Of a stretch of DNA of 64,000 nucleotides, positions 1-10,514 are shown one piece after another. The notes below the pieces were generated by a model that worked only from the letters and a program-made list of their open reading frames with translations, was not told the origin of the DNA and made no database searches. The stretch's first letter is position 1. Each line of letters begins with the position of its first letter. The stretch is from an uncultured Lutibacter sp. (lineage in GTDB: Bacteria; Bacteroidota; Bacteroidia; Flavobacteriales; Flavobacteriaceae), in contig NZ_CALAEQ010000099.1 in the NCBI RefSeq assembly GCF_937891065.1, positions 1 through 64,000 of the forward strand, given 5' to 3'. The position numbers were made by a program, and so were the translations under genes.

Positions 1-3000
1 CTGTCGTTATATGAAGAATATATACTCCTGCAGATTTCTTAATAGGAATAGAAAATTTTCTTTCATTAAAATTACCACCCCAACTTTCAACTTGTTGACC
101 TAAAAAATTAAACAATTTTATGTTAATGATCTCTGTATCAACAATTCTGTTAATTTGTAATTCAGAAGTATGGTTATTCATAGTTATAAATATTCCATCA
201 ACTAAATATATTTCTTTTAATGTTTTTAAACGTGGTTGAAATGCTAATTCAAATCTATTTAAATATTCTCCTGGTTCCATGTTAATTTCGAAGTCCTTTT
301 CACTTAGATTGTAGGTTTCACAAGTTAAATTGTCTTTAATATAAATAGGAGTGTTTTCATCCATATTTTGTAAGTTTTCAATTTTAATGGTTATCAAACC
401 TTGTTCTTTAATTTTTAAACCTAATGGAAATTGTTGATCTACATTAAAATTAGGAACTCCTTGAATTACAAATTTTGAGTCGTCTACCATCCAAAATATA
501 TCTTCATTAGCAATATCAGCAATTGGAGCATCATACCCCATATCAAAATGATTGGATGTGTTTTTATCTGCACCAATTAACAATTGACGATGATAGCCAT
601 TTGCAGAATCAAAAACCAATCTGATTTTTGATCTTGAATCTTTTTCTTTTTCAGGTATATTCGCTTTACTTTTTGAATTTGTTTTAAAAAATACCGAACC
701 ATTTCCACTATTTAAAACTTCTCTTTGAAAAAACCGCTGACTATTTTTAAAAATAATAGTACCACCGTCAACCGTTGCTGTTGTACCTGCTAAACTTGAA
801 GGTAGATACGCATGTACAAAAAATCCTTGATTTAAAGGGATGTATCTTTCTGGCACTTTTCCACCGATACTAAGGTTATTATTAATACGGCTGTCATTAG
901 ATATCGCTTCAGCACCTCCTATTAACGTGTATGTTGCATAACCTCCAACATATTCTTTTAAAATATGTGAATTTTCTTGACCAAAATGATGCCAAAAATA
1001 CAAGGCTCCATTAAATACATTAGCTGTATTTCTTCCAACTTTACTGTTGATCGTTTCTTTTATATTATCCTTAATAAACTCATCTGCATCAATTGCTGAA
1101 GGGTAAGGATTTCCAATAAGTCGATCATTTCCAGCTAAAATTGATAAGGTAATATCTCCATTGTTTGGTTTTCCTTTAAATACATAATTCTGGTTGGTTG
1201 CTACAGCTATTGGGCCAGAAGTTCCTTTCATTGTATATCCTTCTCCAGGTTTTAAAGGTGTGTATTGATTGATGGTATTCCAAGCATCATAATCATCGCT
1301 TGTACCATTAAATGTATATAACCAGAAAGAACTAATTGTTCTTGGAGATGAAGGTCCTGAATCTGCTGATGCATAAGAGGCGTTAAAATTTATATTTTGT
1401 GGTGTTGCCGACACAGATCCATCTAATAATGCACCTGCAACAGTATTATTGCTATTTACACTAGCTATTCCAGTTCCTCTTGTACCCGCATTACCACTTA
1501 TAGGCCCAACTGAAGACGACCAATAGTTATAATTAAAACTGTTGGCGGTTCCTTGCTGGTCTCGTTCAATATAACCACCACTATCTATATCTAAGATAGA
1601 TCCATCAGTTTGTATTAATTGTGATTCACCTATCAAATCTATAACTCCATCAATTTCTAAATAGTGAGTTACTGTTAATCCTTGTCCGTTATTAGTTTCA
1701 TCTAAAGCGCCTGTGCCAGCAATGGTAACTTTTCCTGCATTATTTTTTAACCCTAAAACAGTTATATCTTTATCTCCTGATGTAATATCATGCGTTGTTT
1801 GCACAATATTCCAATCTACTGTTGTGCCATTTAAAGTGGTGTTTGGTAAATATTGAACTGTGTTATTCAGCCATGTTGCCGGGGTATTCCAATTTCCATT
1901 TGTAGAAGATTCATATGGTAATGGTGCCGTTTGAACCTCCACTACTTGTTTGTCTTTAGCTAGATACTTTATTCGTGCCCAATTTTTGTTATTTGAATTA
2001 TCTTCAACAGTTGTCCCATAAAATGAATTCATATCATAATAGGCTTGTAAAGTATTCCAAGATCTAGAACTTATATCATTTTTAGTAATGTTATGGGGTA
2101 GTATTTCTCCATCTACATTTGTGCCAAACTCTACTATTTCCTGATTCATTATATAACGAATCTCGGTTATAGTTAAAGGTGAATTCCAAAATCTAACTTC
2201 GTCTACGGCACCATCAAATGAATTAATTGTAGTTTTATTAGTATATAAAGCTCCAATAGCAAACTTCTGAGCGCTACTTATTGGGTTTGCTAACGAGTTT
2301 ACTGTTGTATCTAAAATTCCGTCAATATATAAGGTTGCTGCTCCTCCACTAAATGTAATTGCTATATGATGCCAGTTTGAATCAACTGTATTTGTTGATG
2401 TTATTTTTGTACTTCCATTCCAATCTATTTCTATATTTTTACTTCCATTAATTTTAAAATTATAGCCTGTTCCTTTTGAAATAAAACTTCCGCCATTTGT
2501 GTTATTTTTTACCCAAGCTGAAACTGTGAAATTTGTAGTTAATTCCAAATTTGTATCTCCTAACAAAAACTCACCTGTTGTAAAATCTATTCTACGTTTT
2601 TCTTCAACTCGTGTTGCTTTAGCAATGGTAAAATATTTAGTCCCCTCAAAATCGTACCAAGCTTCTGAATTAGCTCCATTTGTAGTTAATGGTACAACAT
2701 CAATTATATTTGTGCTTCCAAAACTAGCATCATCAGCTACAACTAGCATATATTCTTCATTTGCAACTAGCGGAATATTACTTGTTAAATCTGAAGTTAC
2801 TATAGAAATTACTACTTCTGAAACATCGTTTTGAGTTTCTAAAATTTTCCATTTTCTAGAAACAGGTGTAAAAGTTGTTATTGAACTACTTAAATTTACA
2901 TTTTTAGCTACTTCAGAAGTTGTATTAAAATTACCATTATTACTACCCCAAACTAAAAAATCTAAATTTGACGCAAAACTATTTGCATTAGCATTGTTCG

Positions 3001-4570
3001 TAGTAGCCACTTCACTTAATCCTATTGCTATTATACTTCCTGCATTTACACTTTTAGATTGTTTTTGAATTAATTCTGAATCATCGTCTTGACCAATCCC
3101 TGCTATATCATAATTATAACCAGTATTTGCTGATTGATCCCAAATAACATTACCTGCAGAATCTACATAATCTTGACTAATACCATTAATACCTAGTGTT
3201 ATTCCATATTTTATAGCTAAATACGATTGAATTTTATTACGTTCAGTGGTTAAACTTGCATCATTTTTTCTAGCGGAATAAGTAATTATTTCAGCAACTC
3301 TACCATCTAAAGATGCTTTCCAACCTTCACTACGTCCAATCAAATAACTAGCATCATTAACATTTGCATGTTTTGGAGTATCATTTTGAGTTGTTTCAAT
3401 ATTAGTTGCATTATAGTACAATTCTTGTTGCGAATTTAAACTATTATTTCTAGTATTAATTATTCCAATATTAGCATACGTGTTGCCTGTACCAACTTCC
3501 GCAACGGCATATCCATCTCCTGCAATATTCTTATTATAAGTACTATAGGCATAGGTAATAATTTCATTATCAATTCTTCCTGTATATTTTCCAAATCCTA
3601 TTCCTGTTGCATCTTCTGTTTGTGTTGAAGTGTCAGAATCTGCACAGAAAGTATCCATACTGGGTGAAGCAGAACTCACTGTAACGTCAGGTATTACCAC
3701 CACAAAAATATCTTCAGAATAAAACCCATTTGCTCCTTCTAAAAATTGCCTAGATGTATCATTATAAGCATAATCAATAGGTACATTATTATAATCGTTA
3801 TCAAAATCTACTACAGGGTTAAAATTTACGTTATATGCAGCAGCATCTCTATAGGTTGGTTCTTGACCAGTTGTGTGTACTGTTGCATCAGAGCCTCTAC
3901 CTTGATCCGCCCAAAGGGATACACCTTGCCCATTAGTATAACCTAAACCACTTGTTGATTTTAACCATAGTTGCAAATCTGTAGTAATTCCTCCAGGTCC
4001 AATGATAGGGTTAGCTTTATCTATAAGTGTTATATTATCTATGGCCATATCACTTGCATAATAAGACCCCGTTAGACCCCTTATTCTTATTTTTACTGTT
4101 AAACCTATATATGCACTTAAATTAATACTAACCGGAATCCAAATAGAATTATTTGCTTTCTGTACTTCACCTGTATTACTCCATAAATTAGTAGAGTAAG
4201 TAGCACCTCCATCGGTACTTATATCAATATATAATGATCCCATGTCAGAGCCATACATATGATAATAAAAGATAAATTTTGGATTTACAGTACCTAATAA
4301 ATTAAAACTTGGGCTATCAAAATTTGCAATCTTTCCATAATTAGAACTAGCTTCAGTATACATATAATAATTTCCACTTGCCCCTGTTGAAGGGCCTGTA
4401 TTTCCTGATGGTGTACCTCCAGAATCTCTTGTCCAATCAAAATCATCGCCTGAAACTTGAGTCCAGCCATCTAACCCTCCTTCAAAATCAGCTGAATGTA
4501 TAACTGTTTGAGAAAAAACACTAGTACAAACCGAAAAAAACAGTATGAATAAAGTAATTATTATTTTCAT
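1..4570 (-). CDS. Giant secreted multidomain protein with T9SS C-terminal sorting domain (3' end cut by window edge)
   Basis: This reading frame runs from an ATG at 4570 without a stop to the window edge, so at least 1,523 residues are present and the last few are missing. Residues 1-21 form a signal peptide ending FSVCTSVFSQ. Residues about 25-185 look like a MAM/jelly-roll domain (DGWTQVSGDDFDW, later MAIDNITLID). Next comes a region beginning LQLWLKSTSG and ending in the motif RNKIQSYLAIKYGITL near residue 450, which is common in flavobacterial surface proteins (DUF8202-like). Residues about 660-760 form a LamG/concanavalin-like domain (FTVSAWVKN, NWHHIAITFSGG, AVDEVRFW). The final visible part (LFNFLGQQVESW, KSAGVYIL) is a type A T9SS sorting domain. 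The protein is therefore probably exported by the T9SS and placed on the surface or released as an adhesin-like or glycan-binding factor. No catalytic motif was seen. Confidence 0.85.
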   Translation of the reverse strand, partial: MKIIITLFILFFSVCTSVFSQTVIHSADFEGGLDGWTQVSGDDFDWTRDSGGTPSGNTGPSTGASGNYYMYTEASSNYGKIANFDSPSFNLLGTVNPKFIFYYHMYGSDMGSLYIDISTDGGATYSTNLWSNTGEVQKANNSIWIPVSINLSAYIGLTVKIRIRGLTGSYYASDMAIDNITLIDKANPIIGPGGITTDLQLWLKSTSGLGYTNGQGVSLWADQGRGSDATVHTTGQEPTYRDAAAYNVNFNPVVDFDNDYNNVPIDYAYNDTSRQFLEGANGFYSEDIFVVVIPDVTVSSASPSMDTFCADSDTSTQTEDATGIGFGKYTGRIDNEIITYAYSTYNKNIAGDGYAVAEVGTGNTYANIGIINTRNNSLNSQQELYYNATNIETTQNDTPKHANVNDASYLIGRSEGWKASLDGRVAEIITYSARKNDASLTTERNKIQSYLAIKYGITLGINGISQDYVDSAGNVIWDQSANTGYNYDIAGIGQDDDSELIQKQSKSVNAGSIIAIGLSEVATTNNANANSFASNLDFLVWGSNNGNFNTTSEVAKNVNLSSSITTFTPVSRKWKILETQNDVSEVVISIVTSDLTSNIPLVANEEYMLVVADDASFGSTNIIDVVPLTTNGANSEAWYDFEGTKYFTIAKATRVEEKRRIDFTTGEFLLGDTNLELTTNFTVSAWVKNNTNGGSFISKGTGYNFKINGSKNIEIDWNGSTKITSTNTVDSNWHHIAITFSGGAATLYIDGILDTTVNSLANPISSAQKFAIGALYTNKTTINSFDGAVDEVRFWNSPLTITEIRYIMNQEIVEFGTNVDGEILPHNITKNDISSRSWNTLQAYYDMNSFYGTTVEDNSNNKNWARIKYLAKDKQVVEVQTAPLPYESSTNGNWNTPATWLNNTVQYLPNTTLNGTTVDWNIVQTTHDITSGDKDITVLGLKNNAGKVTIAGTGALDETNNGQGLTVTHYLEIDGVIDLIGESQLIQTDGSILDIDSGGYIERDQQGTANSFNYNYWSSSVGPISGNAGTRGTGIASVNSNNTVAGALLDGSVSATPQNINFNASYASADSGPSSPRTISSFWLYTFNGTSDDYDAWNTINQYTPLKPGEGYTMKGTSGPIAVATNQNYVFKGKPNNGDITLSILAGNDRLIGNPYPSAIDADEFIKDNIKETINSKVGRNTANVFNGALYFWHHFGQENSHILKEYVGGYATYTLIGGAEAISNDSRINNNLSIGGKVPERYIPLNQGFFVHAYLPSSLAGTTATVDGGTIIFKNSQRFFQREVLNSGNGSVFFKTNSKSKANIPEKEKDSRSKIRLVFDSANGYHRQLLIGADKNTSNHFDMGYDAPIADIANEDIFWMVDDSKFVIQGVPNFNVDQQFPLGLKIKEQGLITIKIENLQNMDENTPIYIKDNLTCETYNLSEKDFEINMEPGEYLNRFELAFQPRLKTLKEIYLVDGIFITMNNHTSELQINRIVDTEIINIKLFNFLGQQVESWGGNFNERKFSIPIKKSAGVYILHITT

Positions 4571-4836
4571 AAACATAAGGGGTTATATGTAATTTGAAAA
4601 ACTTAAATAAAATGCTTTTTAAAGAAATTTTACTTTCAATATTTAATTTACTAATATATTATAGGTTCTTTTTTTAAAACCCATAAAATAGTTTAAGAGC
4701 ATATTTTAGGCAGTAGTTTATATCTAACACAAATGTTGTTTGATATAAGAATTATTTTATCTTTTCATGAGCTTGGGGTTTTGGACTGACTAAAGTAATA
4801 AAATAAAATGTAACTTCCTAGTTTATAGGGAGGGAA

Positions 4837-7290
4837 TTAGATATTCAACAAAAAAGAAAGTGATAAATTACGTCCTGGCGAGCTAATTGCAGATGCAAAT
4901 TCCTTGTAATGAACATCAAAAATATTCTCAACATTCATAAATACAGTAATACTGTTATTAATTTTATAATTAGAATTAAAGCTAAAAGTATTCCAACTAG
5001 GGTTTCCGTAGTAAAAATCTGTTAAACTAATATATGGCGTTTGCTCTTCATTATCTATTCCTTCAACTAAATTATAATCATTTATGCTTTTTTTAGCATT
5101 GAATTTCCAGTTCAAACCAGCTTGTAAATTTTTGTAGTTGTAACTAATTTCTATATCTCCAAATATTGGAGGAATAGAGGATAATGGTAAATTTGTATCG
5201 TAAGCTTTACCTTTTGTATATGTTAATGAGCCTTTAGTACTCCAATTAGCATTTATATTTCCTTTAAAGCTAAAAGTACTTCCTATAATATAGGCATTAT
5301 TTTTATTAACATTTGCCATTATTTTACCTTCCTCTCCATTGTAGAAAATTGTAGATGAGTTATTTAATTCGATATAATCACGTGTAATATAATTATCTAG
5401 AAGCGTGTAATATAAATTTAAACCAATATGAGATTTTCGATTATTAAAATACTTTAAAGCACTTGTTTCAAAACTATAGGCATATTCAGGTTTCAAGTAA
5501 ATATTTGGCACCGTAACATCTCCGTTTTTCTCTCTAACTTTACCTACGTCATCAATATTTGGCGATCTAAATCCTGATGCTATTATACTGTTTAATTGCC
5601 AGTTTATTGTTGGTTTATATACATAACCAATTGTTGCCGTAATTGCTGAATTATTTAACGAAATATCAGCATCTGGTAAGGTTATAAATGTGTCATCATT
5701 CCATTTTGCTGTTAACAATGTATTAGTAAGACGAATTCCTGTATTTAATGTTGATTTCGCACTAATATCTTGTCTGTAATTTACATAAGAAGCTACACTT
5801 GTATAGGTGCTTCCTCCATCTGGATAACGTGATTGTTCAACAAATTTATCACCTAAACCAATAATTGTATTCTCAACTACTTCTAAAGCTCTTCCAAATG
5901 CTTCTGAATCAACTTCATTATGAGTTACTTCAAAACCATATGACAAAATTCTATCATTAGAGTTTGTTAGTGGAACAAAAAAATCTCCATTTAAACTTAA
6001 AACATCTAAATTTTCATAACCATAATACCGATTTAAACTTGAAAATTTTCTATCAACTCTAGATTCTTTAATATTCTGATAAGCAGCTGTTATAGTTCCG
6101 TTTTGAAGCCATTTTTTATTAGGTTCAATTTTTAATTGTGAGGATACTAACAATCTATTTTGAGGTCCATAATACCATTCTGCAAATTTCAATTCATCAC
6201 CTGAATATGTTGCTAAATTATCAAACCTATTAATATTTGATGATGTTGAATATTGAAAATTCACCATTAAATCAGTTTTTTCTGAAAGCGGTATTGCAAT
6301 TTTCTGAAGAATATCGGTTTGATTGTATCCTGTATTTTTTTGAATATTCTCATCAGGGTTAACAACCGAGTTTAAGCTATAAAATGTATTTGTATTTGTT
6401 GAATAATCAAAAACTTTTCCCCAATCATTGAAACCATGAGTGCGGTTTTTACCCATTTTTAAATCCCCAAATTCACTATGTGAAATACTTGTATATGAAG
6501 CCCACTTTTTATTTCTAAGTTCAATATTTCCTTCCGTTGTAAACTCATTATTAACCGAACTATAACGTGAATAAATTGAGGTGTTAATCTCATTTATATT
6601 GCTAATTTTTGGAGCTTTTGTATAATAATGAATTACTCCACCCAATGCGTCCGATCCGTAAATTACTGATGAAGGTCCAAAAATAACTTCGGTTCTATCA
6701 ATAATATTTGGAGAAACTGTAATTGAGTTTTGTAAATGTCCTGTTCTGTAAATTGCATTGTTCATTCTAACTCCGTCAACCACTAATAAAACACGATTCG
6801 CTTCCATTCCTCTTAAAACGGGGCTTCCACCACCAGATTGCGTTTTTTGAACTTTAATACCTGGTAAATTTGCTAATAAATCTGCAGAGGTTTGCGGAGC
6901 GATTCTTTTAATTTCTTCTTTTGAAATAATGTCTATTTGTTCTGCAATTCTGCTTCTACTTTCTTTTCCTTTTGAAGCTGATAAAACTATTTCGTTTAAC
7001 TGTTCAGCATTTTTACTTAAATACACCACAAACTCAATGATACCAAGTTCTTTTTTTAAAATTTCATATTCAATGTACCCTAAATGATTGAATGAAATTA
7101 TATCTGAATTTAAAAATGCTGTTAAATCTGCAATTCCTTTTTTATTAGTGTAAACTATCTTATTATTTGCATCATTGTAGATGGTCACATTTTCAATTGG
7201 GAAATTAGAATCTCTATCTACTACTTTTACTTGCTGAGAGGTTACAGAAATTGTTATAAAAAAAAGAAAAATAATATATAATATTCTCAT
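4837..7290 (-). CDS. TonB-dependent outer-membrane receptor
   Basis: This 817-residue protein has a signal peptide (residues 1-19), an N-terminal carboxypeptidase-regulatory-like beta-sandwich (about 20-100), a plug domain (about 120-230, with PGIKVQKTQSGGGSPVLRGM and the RTEVIFGPSSVIYGSDALGG segment) and a 22-strand-type barrel to the C-terminus, which ends in the aromatic-rich LSLSFLLNI. Such receptors take up a ligand across the outer membrane using TonB-ExbBD energy. The ligand cannot be told from sequence; the missing SusD partner and the plug resemble siderophore or vitamin receptors rather than SusC. Its start lies 2 bp after the recO stop, so it is the third gene of a porZ-recO-receptor operon. 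Confidence 0.9.
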   Translation of the reverse strand: MRILYIIFLFFITISVTSQQVKVVDRDSNFPIENVTIYNDANNKIVYTNKKGIADLTAFLNSDIISFNHLGYIEYEILKKELGIIEFVVYLSKNAEQLNEIVLSASKGKESRSRIAEQIDIISKEEIKRIAPQTSADLLANLPGIKVQKTQSGGGSPVLRGMEANRVLLVVDGVRMNNAIYRTGHLQNSITVSPNIIDRTEVIFGPSSVIYGSDALGGVIHYYTKAPKISNINEINTSIYSRYSSVNNEFTTEGNIELRNKKWASYTSISHSEFGDLKMGKNRTHGFNDWGKVFDYSTNTNTFYSLNSVVNPDENIQKNTGYNQTDILQKIAIPLSEKTDLMVNFQYSTSSNINRFDNLATYSGDELKFAEWYYGPQNRLLVSSQLKIEPNKKWLQNGTITAAYQNIKESRVDRKFSSLNRYYGYENLDVLSLNGDFFVPLTNSNDRILSYGFEVTHNEVDSEAFGRALEVVENTIIGLGDKFVEQSRYPDGGSTYTSVASYVNYRQDISAKSTLNTGIRLTNTLLTAKWNDDTFITLPDADISLNNSAITATIGYVYKPTINWQLNSIIASGFRSPNIDDVGKVREKNGDVTVPNIYLKPEYAYSFETSALKYFNNRKSHIGLNLYYTLLDNYITRDYIELNNSSTIFYNGEEGKIMANVNKNNAYIIGSTFSFKGNINANWSTKGSLTYTKGKAYDTNLPLSSIPPIFGDIEISYNYKNLQAGLNWKFNAKKSINDYNLVEGIDNEEQTPYISLTDFYYGNPSWNTFSFNSNYKINNSITVFMNVENIFDVHYKEFASAISSPGRNLSLSFLLNI

Positions 7291-7292
7291 AA

Positions 7293-8009
7293 TTAACTAA
7301 ATACAGACTTTAATATTTCTAAAGATTTTGGTTTTTTAAAGCCGTCCAAATGTAATTCAAAATATTGAACTAAAATAGACAATACTGCTTGTCTGTTCTC
7401 AGCATTAAAATTAACCTGATGTATTACATCAAAATTTATGCCTAACAGCTTTTTAAACTGTACTAAATTATCTCCCGAAACGGTATTGTAATTATGATGT
7501 TTAATAAATTTTCCTTCTAACAAATCAAAATACGAATTTCCTATATTTCCAGTTTCGGGATAAAACCCCAAATACTTCGTTAAATTTAATAAAAACAATA
7601 AATGAAAATTAGAAATATTATCATGCGCATCTAGCCATAAAAATGAGCTTTCTAAGTATTGAAACAGATTACTGTTTTGTTCTTCTTCACGTATTGAATG
7701 ATATAATATTTCAGCCAAAAATAAAGCGATAGTTTGTTTTTTTATATCAGTATATATAGCGTTGTAAAAATTTGAAACCTCTAAATCTCTAATGGAGTTT
7801 AAATTCCCCTTATTATTGTGATTTGCCGTTAAATTAAGTTGCATTAAAGGTTGAAAATAAGCAGGTTTAATTTTTGCTTTTTTTGCTTTTAAAACACCTC
7901 TAAGCATATATGTTTTCACTCCGCTTTTTTGAGTGTAACATGTAGTTATTAAACTCGTATCACCATATTTAATGGTGTTTAAAACAATTGCCTTAGTAGT
8001 TTCAATCAT
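7293..8009 (-). CDS. recO: DNA repair protein RecO
   Basis: At 238 residues this is the usual length for RecO, the recombination mediator that loads RecA onto SSB-coated DNA in the RecFOR pathway. The N-terminus (ETTKAIVLNTIKYGDTSLI) is the conserved OB-fold start, followed by VKTYMLRGVLKAKK and the helical C-terminal domain with LLNLTKYLGFYP. The zinc-finger cysteines found in some RecO proteins are absent, as is common in this phylum. Spacing to both neighbours is 2 bp, so it is co-transcribed with porZ. The recO-porZ pairing is a common flavobacterial arrangement. Confidence 0.93.
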   Translation of the reverse strand: MIETTKAIVLNTIKYGDTSLITTCYTQKSGVKTYMLRGVLKAKKAKIKPAYFQPLMQLNLTANHNNKGNLNSIRDLEVSNFYNAIYTDIKKQTIALFLAEILYHSIREEEQNSNLFQYLESSFLWLDAHDNISNFHLLFLLNLTKYLGFYPETGNIGNSYFDLLEGKFIKHHNYNTVSGDNLVQFKKLLGINFDVIHQVNFNAENRQAVLSILVQYFELHLDGFKKPKSLEILKSVFS

Positions 8010-8011
8010 TA

Positions 8012-10315
8012 TTAATTGATAATAGCAATTTTAGCTATTGTAGTTTCTAAATGGTCTTTGGTAATTAGTAACACTATATAAATACCTGAAGCTACTTTGT
8101 TACCTGATAAATTTGTTTTATTCCAAACTACTTTTCCTCCAAATATTTCTTGACCTTCTTTGGTGTTAGTTTCATAAACTAAATTTCCTGCAGCATCTAA
8201 AATTTTAACATTCGTACCATTTGGTATATGTGAACCATTTCTTCCATCAATAGTAATAAATTCGTTATTTTTTGTTGAAGGATTTGGATACGCATAAACT
8301 TCTGGTAAAGTATCACCATATAAAGACACATTGCTATTGAAAGCTACAATACCTTTATCTGTAGCAAAATATACTTTTCCTGAATTTGTATCAACCCCAA
8401 TTTTTAAAATATTATTGGAAGGTAATGGTGAATTATCTGTATTAAAGTTTTTTAAAGTAGTTGTACCACTTGGATTTGTTTGTAATACACCGCCAGTTTC
8501 AGTTCCAAACCACTTATTATCAGCTCCATCAATAGCAATAGAATTAACAGGTTGTTCTCCTAATAATTTTTTTGCAATTCCATCGTCTAAAATTATAATT
8601 GGCTCAGCATCATTAATCGTTGAATTAAAAACATTCGCTGCATTATAAAAAACAACCAACCCTTTTTTTGTGCCAATCCATATTCTATTATTACTATCTG
8701 CTTTAACAGTTCTAACGTTTAAATCAGGTAATGAACCTCTCATTAATTCAGTTGTTAGAGATTTTTTATTCGCACCATTTTCATTAAAAACCAGAACGCC
8801 ATTTCTTCTAGAACCAATCCAAATATTATTTGTTTTATCAATAATAAGTTCGTTTAAGCCAAAAGCTGGATTTGTAATTACTGAACTCATATCAAAACTA
8901 GACCAAGTTCCGTCAGCACTGTATTTTTTTATTCTATCATCAACCCAAGCATTAGAAATCCATAAATTACCTTGAGTGTCAAAAGCTGAACCGTTTATTC
9001 TTATACTAACATAATTTGGGTTTGGTTGGTAATCTAATTTTTCTAATCCGCTATTTAAATGATTCCAGTATGTTGTTAATACATCGTCTTCAACAATTAA
9101 CATTCCACTGCCCCAAGAACTTAAATAAACTATATTATTATTGTTTGGGTCAAAAGTAATATTCACTAAATCTTTTACCCCAAACTCAGAATTATAAGGT
9201 GTATTTATCCAATTTGTTCCATTGAAATGGCTATACCCAAATCTTTTTCCTTGCGGAGTATAAGCTGAATCATACCCACCATATACTACCCATAAATTAT
9301 TGTTATTTACTCCAATTGAAAAAGGTAAATTAGAAACAGGTCCTTCTGGATGAATCTCTTCAAAAGTAGAAATATTTTCAATATTACTTTTTAATATTCC
9401 AAATTCTTTAGTTCCTAAGTATAGCTTATTATCTTCATAATAAGCGGTATTCAAATCAAAATAATAAGTATCTGTTAAACTTGTTGTATAATTGAGAATT
9501 TCAAAATTAGCAGCATCATTCACGTAAACACTTCTTTGTGTACTTATAATTAAATTTTCTTCTGAAGATTTTAAATTTCTTATGGCTGTTGGATAATTTT
9601 TTTGCAGTAAAAGGGTATTGTTTTCAATGGTATAAAGAGCTCTATTATTTGAAGCAAACACGTTGTTATTAAATACTTCTAATGCTGAAAAATTCCCAGA
9701 AAAATGTTGTGTCCAATTGTTGAAATCTATTAAATTTCGATTAGTAACATCTGCTGTGAAAATTCCATCTTCAGTAGCTGCATATATAATATTCTGATTA
9801 ATTTTAATTTGATTTATTACTATTTCTGAAGATTGATTCCCAATAAAATAAGTATCTCCAAATTGTAAATTATCAATATCATATACAATTACAGCAAAAG
9901 ATGTTGAAAGGTAAAGTTTATTATTGTACTCAGTAATATTATTAATTTGTTTATTTCCTGAGTAATTAAAATTTACAATATCTTTTGCAATTGTAATATT
10001 ATTATTACTATCAATTATTTCTAGCAATCCTGTTTCATACCCAATAATAACTTTATCAAACGTTTTACTATAAAATAAACTAGTAGTTGTTTCACCTGAA
10101 AGACCATTTACTGAAGATATTTTAGTTATTTCACTTGTATTAACATTAAAAGTAAAAATAGCATTATCTACTATGGCGTATATTTCATTATCTACTTTTA
10201 TAAAGTTTTTTACATTATTATAGGAATAAAAATCTTCCCAATTATTAGAATAATCAACTTGTGAGAAAGTTATGTTTATAAAAAGGACAATAAATATTTG
10301 AGTAAATTTCTTCAT
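8012..10315 (-). CDS. porZ: T9SS surface component PorZ
   Basis: This 767-residue exported protein (signal peptide 1-18, ending NITFSQ) consists of two beta-propeller halves made of two-component-regulator-propeller-like repeats (ENLWISN, NNIWIGSRRNGVLVF, NRIWIGTKKGLVVF, NKWFGTETGGVL) and a C-terminal beta-sandwich (YPNPSTKNNEF to SGIYIVLL). This architecture and the position directly upstream of recO match PorZ. In Porphyromonas gingivalis PorZ is a surface protein of the T9SS attachment complex that helps deliver the lipopolysaccharide used to anchor cargo. Its own C-terminal domain resembles a T9SS signal, as in known PorZ. A -7-like box lies 9 bp upstream of the ATG, so the message may have a very short leader. 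Confidence 0.85.
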   Translation of the reverse strand: MKKFTQIFIVLFINITFSQVDYSNNWEDFYSYNNVKNFIKVDNEIYAIVDNAIFTFNVNTSEITKISSVNGLSGETTTSLFYSKTFDKVIIGYETGLLEIIDSNNNITIAKDIVNFNYSGNKQINNITEYNNKLYLSTSFAVIVYDIDNLQFGDTYFIGNQSSEIVINQIKINQNIIYAATEDGIFTADVTNRNLIDFNNWTQHFSGNFSALEVFNNNVFASNNRALYTIENNTLLLQKNYPTAIRNLKSSEENLIISTQRSVYVNDAANFEILNYTTSLTDTYYFDLNTAYYEDNKLYLGTKEFGILKSNIENISTFEEIHPEGPVSNLPFSIGVNNNNLWVVYGGYDSAYTPQGKRFGYSHFNGTNWINTPYNSEFGVKDLVNITFDPNNNNIVYLSSWGSGMLIVEDDVLTTYWNHLNSGLEKLDYQPNPNYVSIRINGSAFDTQGNLWISNAWVDDRIKKYSADGTWSSFDMSSVITNPAFGLNELIIDKTNNIWIGSRRNGVLVFNENGANKKSLTTELMRGSLPDLNVRTVKADSNNRIWIGTKKGLVVFYNAANVFNSTINDAEPIIILDDGIAKKLLGEQPVNSIAIDGADNKWFGTETGGVLQTNPSGTTTLKNFNTDNSPLPSNNILKIGVDTNSGKVYFATDKGIVAFNSNVSLYGDTLPEVYAYPNPSTKNNEFITIDGRNGSHIPNGTNVKILDAAGNLVYETNTKEGQEIFGGKVVWNKTNLSGNKVASGIYIVLLITKDHLETTIAKIAIIN

Positions 10316-10323
10316 AAATTATT

Positions 10324-10331
10324 CAAATATA
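10324..10331 (-). promoter_or_regulatory. Candidate -7 box for the porZ-recO operon
   Basis: On the minus strand this reads TATATTTG, a perfect match to the Bacteroidota -7 consensus TAnnTTTG, 9 bp before the porZ ATG. No good -33 TTG lies at the usual distance, so the call is tentative. Confidence 0.4.
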
Positions 10332-10382
10332 TTTATTAAAAATGAGTTAAAGAAAGGAATATTTATAATTAAACTTTATTAC

Positions 10383-10500
10383 AAAAAAAAAACCTTGAAC
10401 ATTGTAATTCGAATATACAATGTTCAAGGAATAAATAAATCAACCCCAAAGACTTATTTAATGTTTTATGAAATATGTCAAAACCCCTTTTGACATAAAC
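10383..10500 (-). ncRNA. Candidate small RNA with two strong hairpins and intrinsic terminator
   Basis: No open reading frame fits here, yet the minus strand has all the parts of an independent short transcript. A perfect -7 box (TATATTTG) lies at 10507-10514. Just after the expected start is a perfect 10-bp stem with a GGGG loop (10474-10497, stem TATGTCAAAA). At the end is a perfect 14-bp stem (CCTTGAACATTGTA with its complement, 10393-10429) followed directly by a run of ten U. The predicted RNA is about 118 nt. No minus-strand protein gene lies upstream whose message this terminator could end, because the next gene to the right (dipeptidyl peptidase IV) points away. The Rfam family is unknown; a flavobacterial RNA motif (for example flavo-1) is possible but was not checked. 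A -33 element at normal spacing is not evident. Confidence 0.55.
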
Positions 10501-10514
10501 ACAATTCAAATATA

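Noticed and set aside
2499-2834. 111-codon plus-strand frame inside the giant secreted-protein gene
   Set aside because: It is antisense to a continuous coding frame with clear domains.
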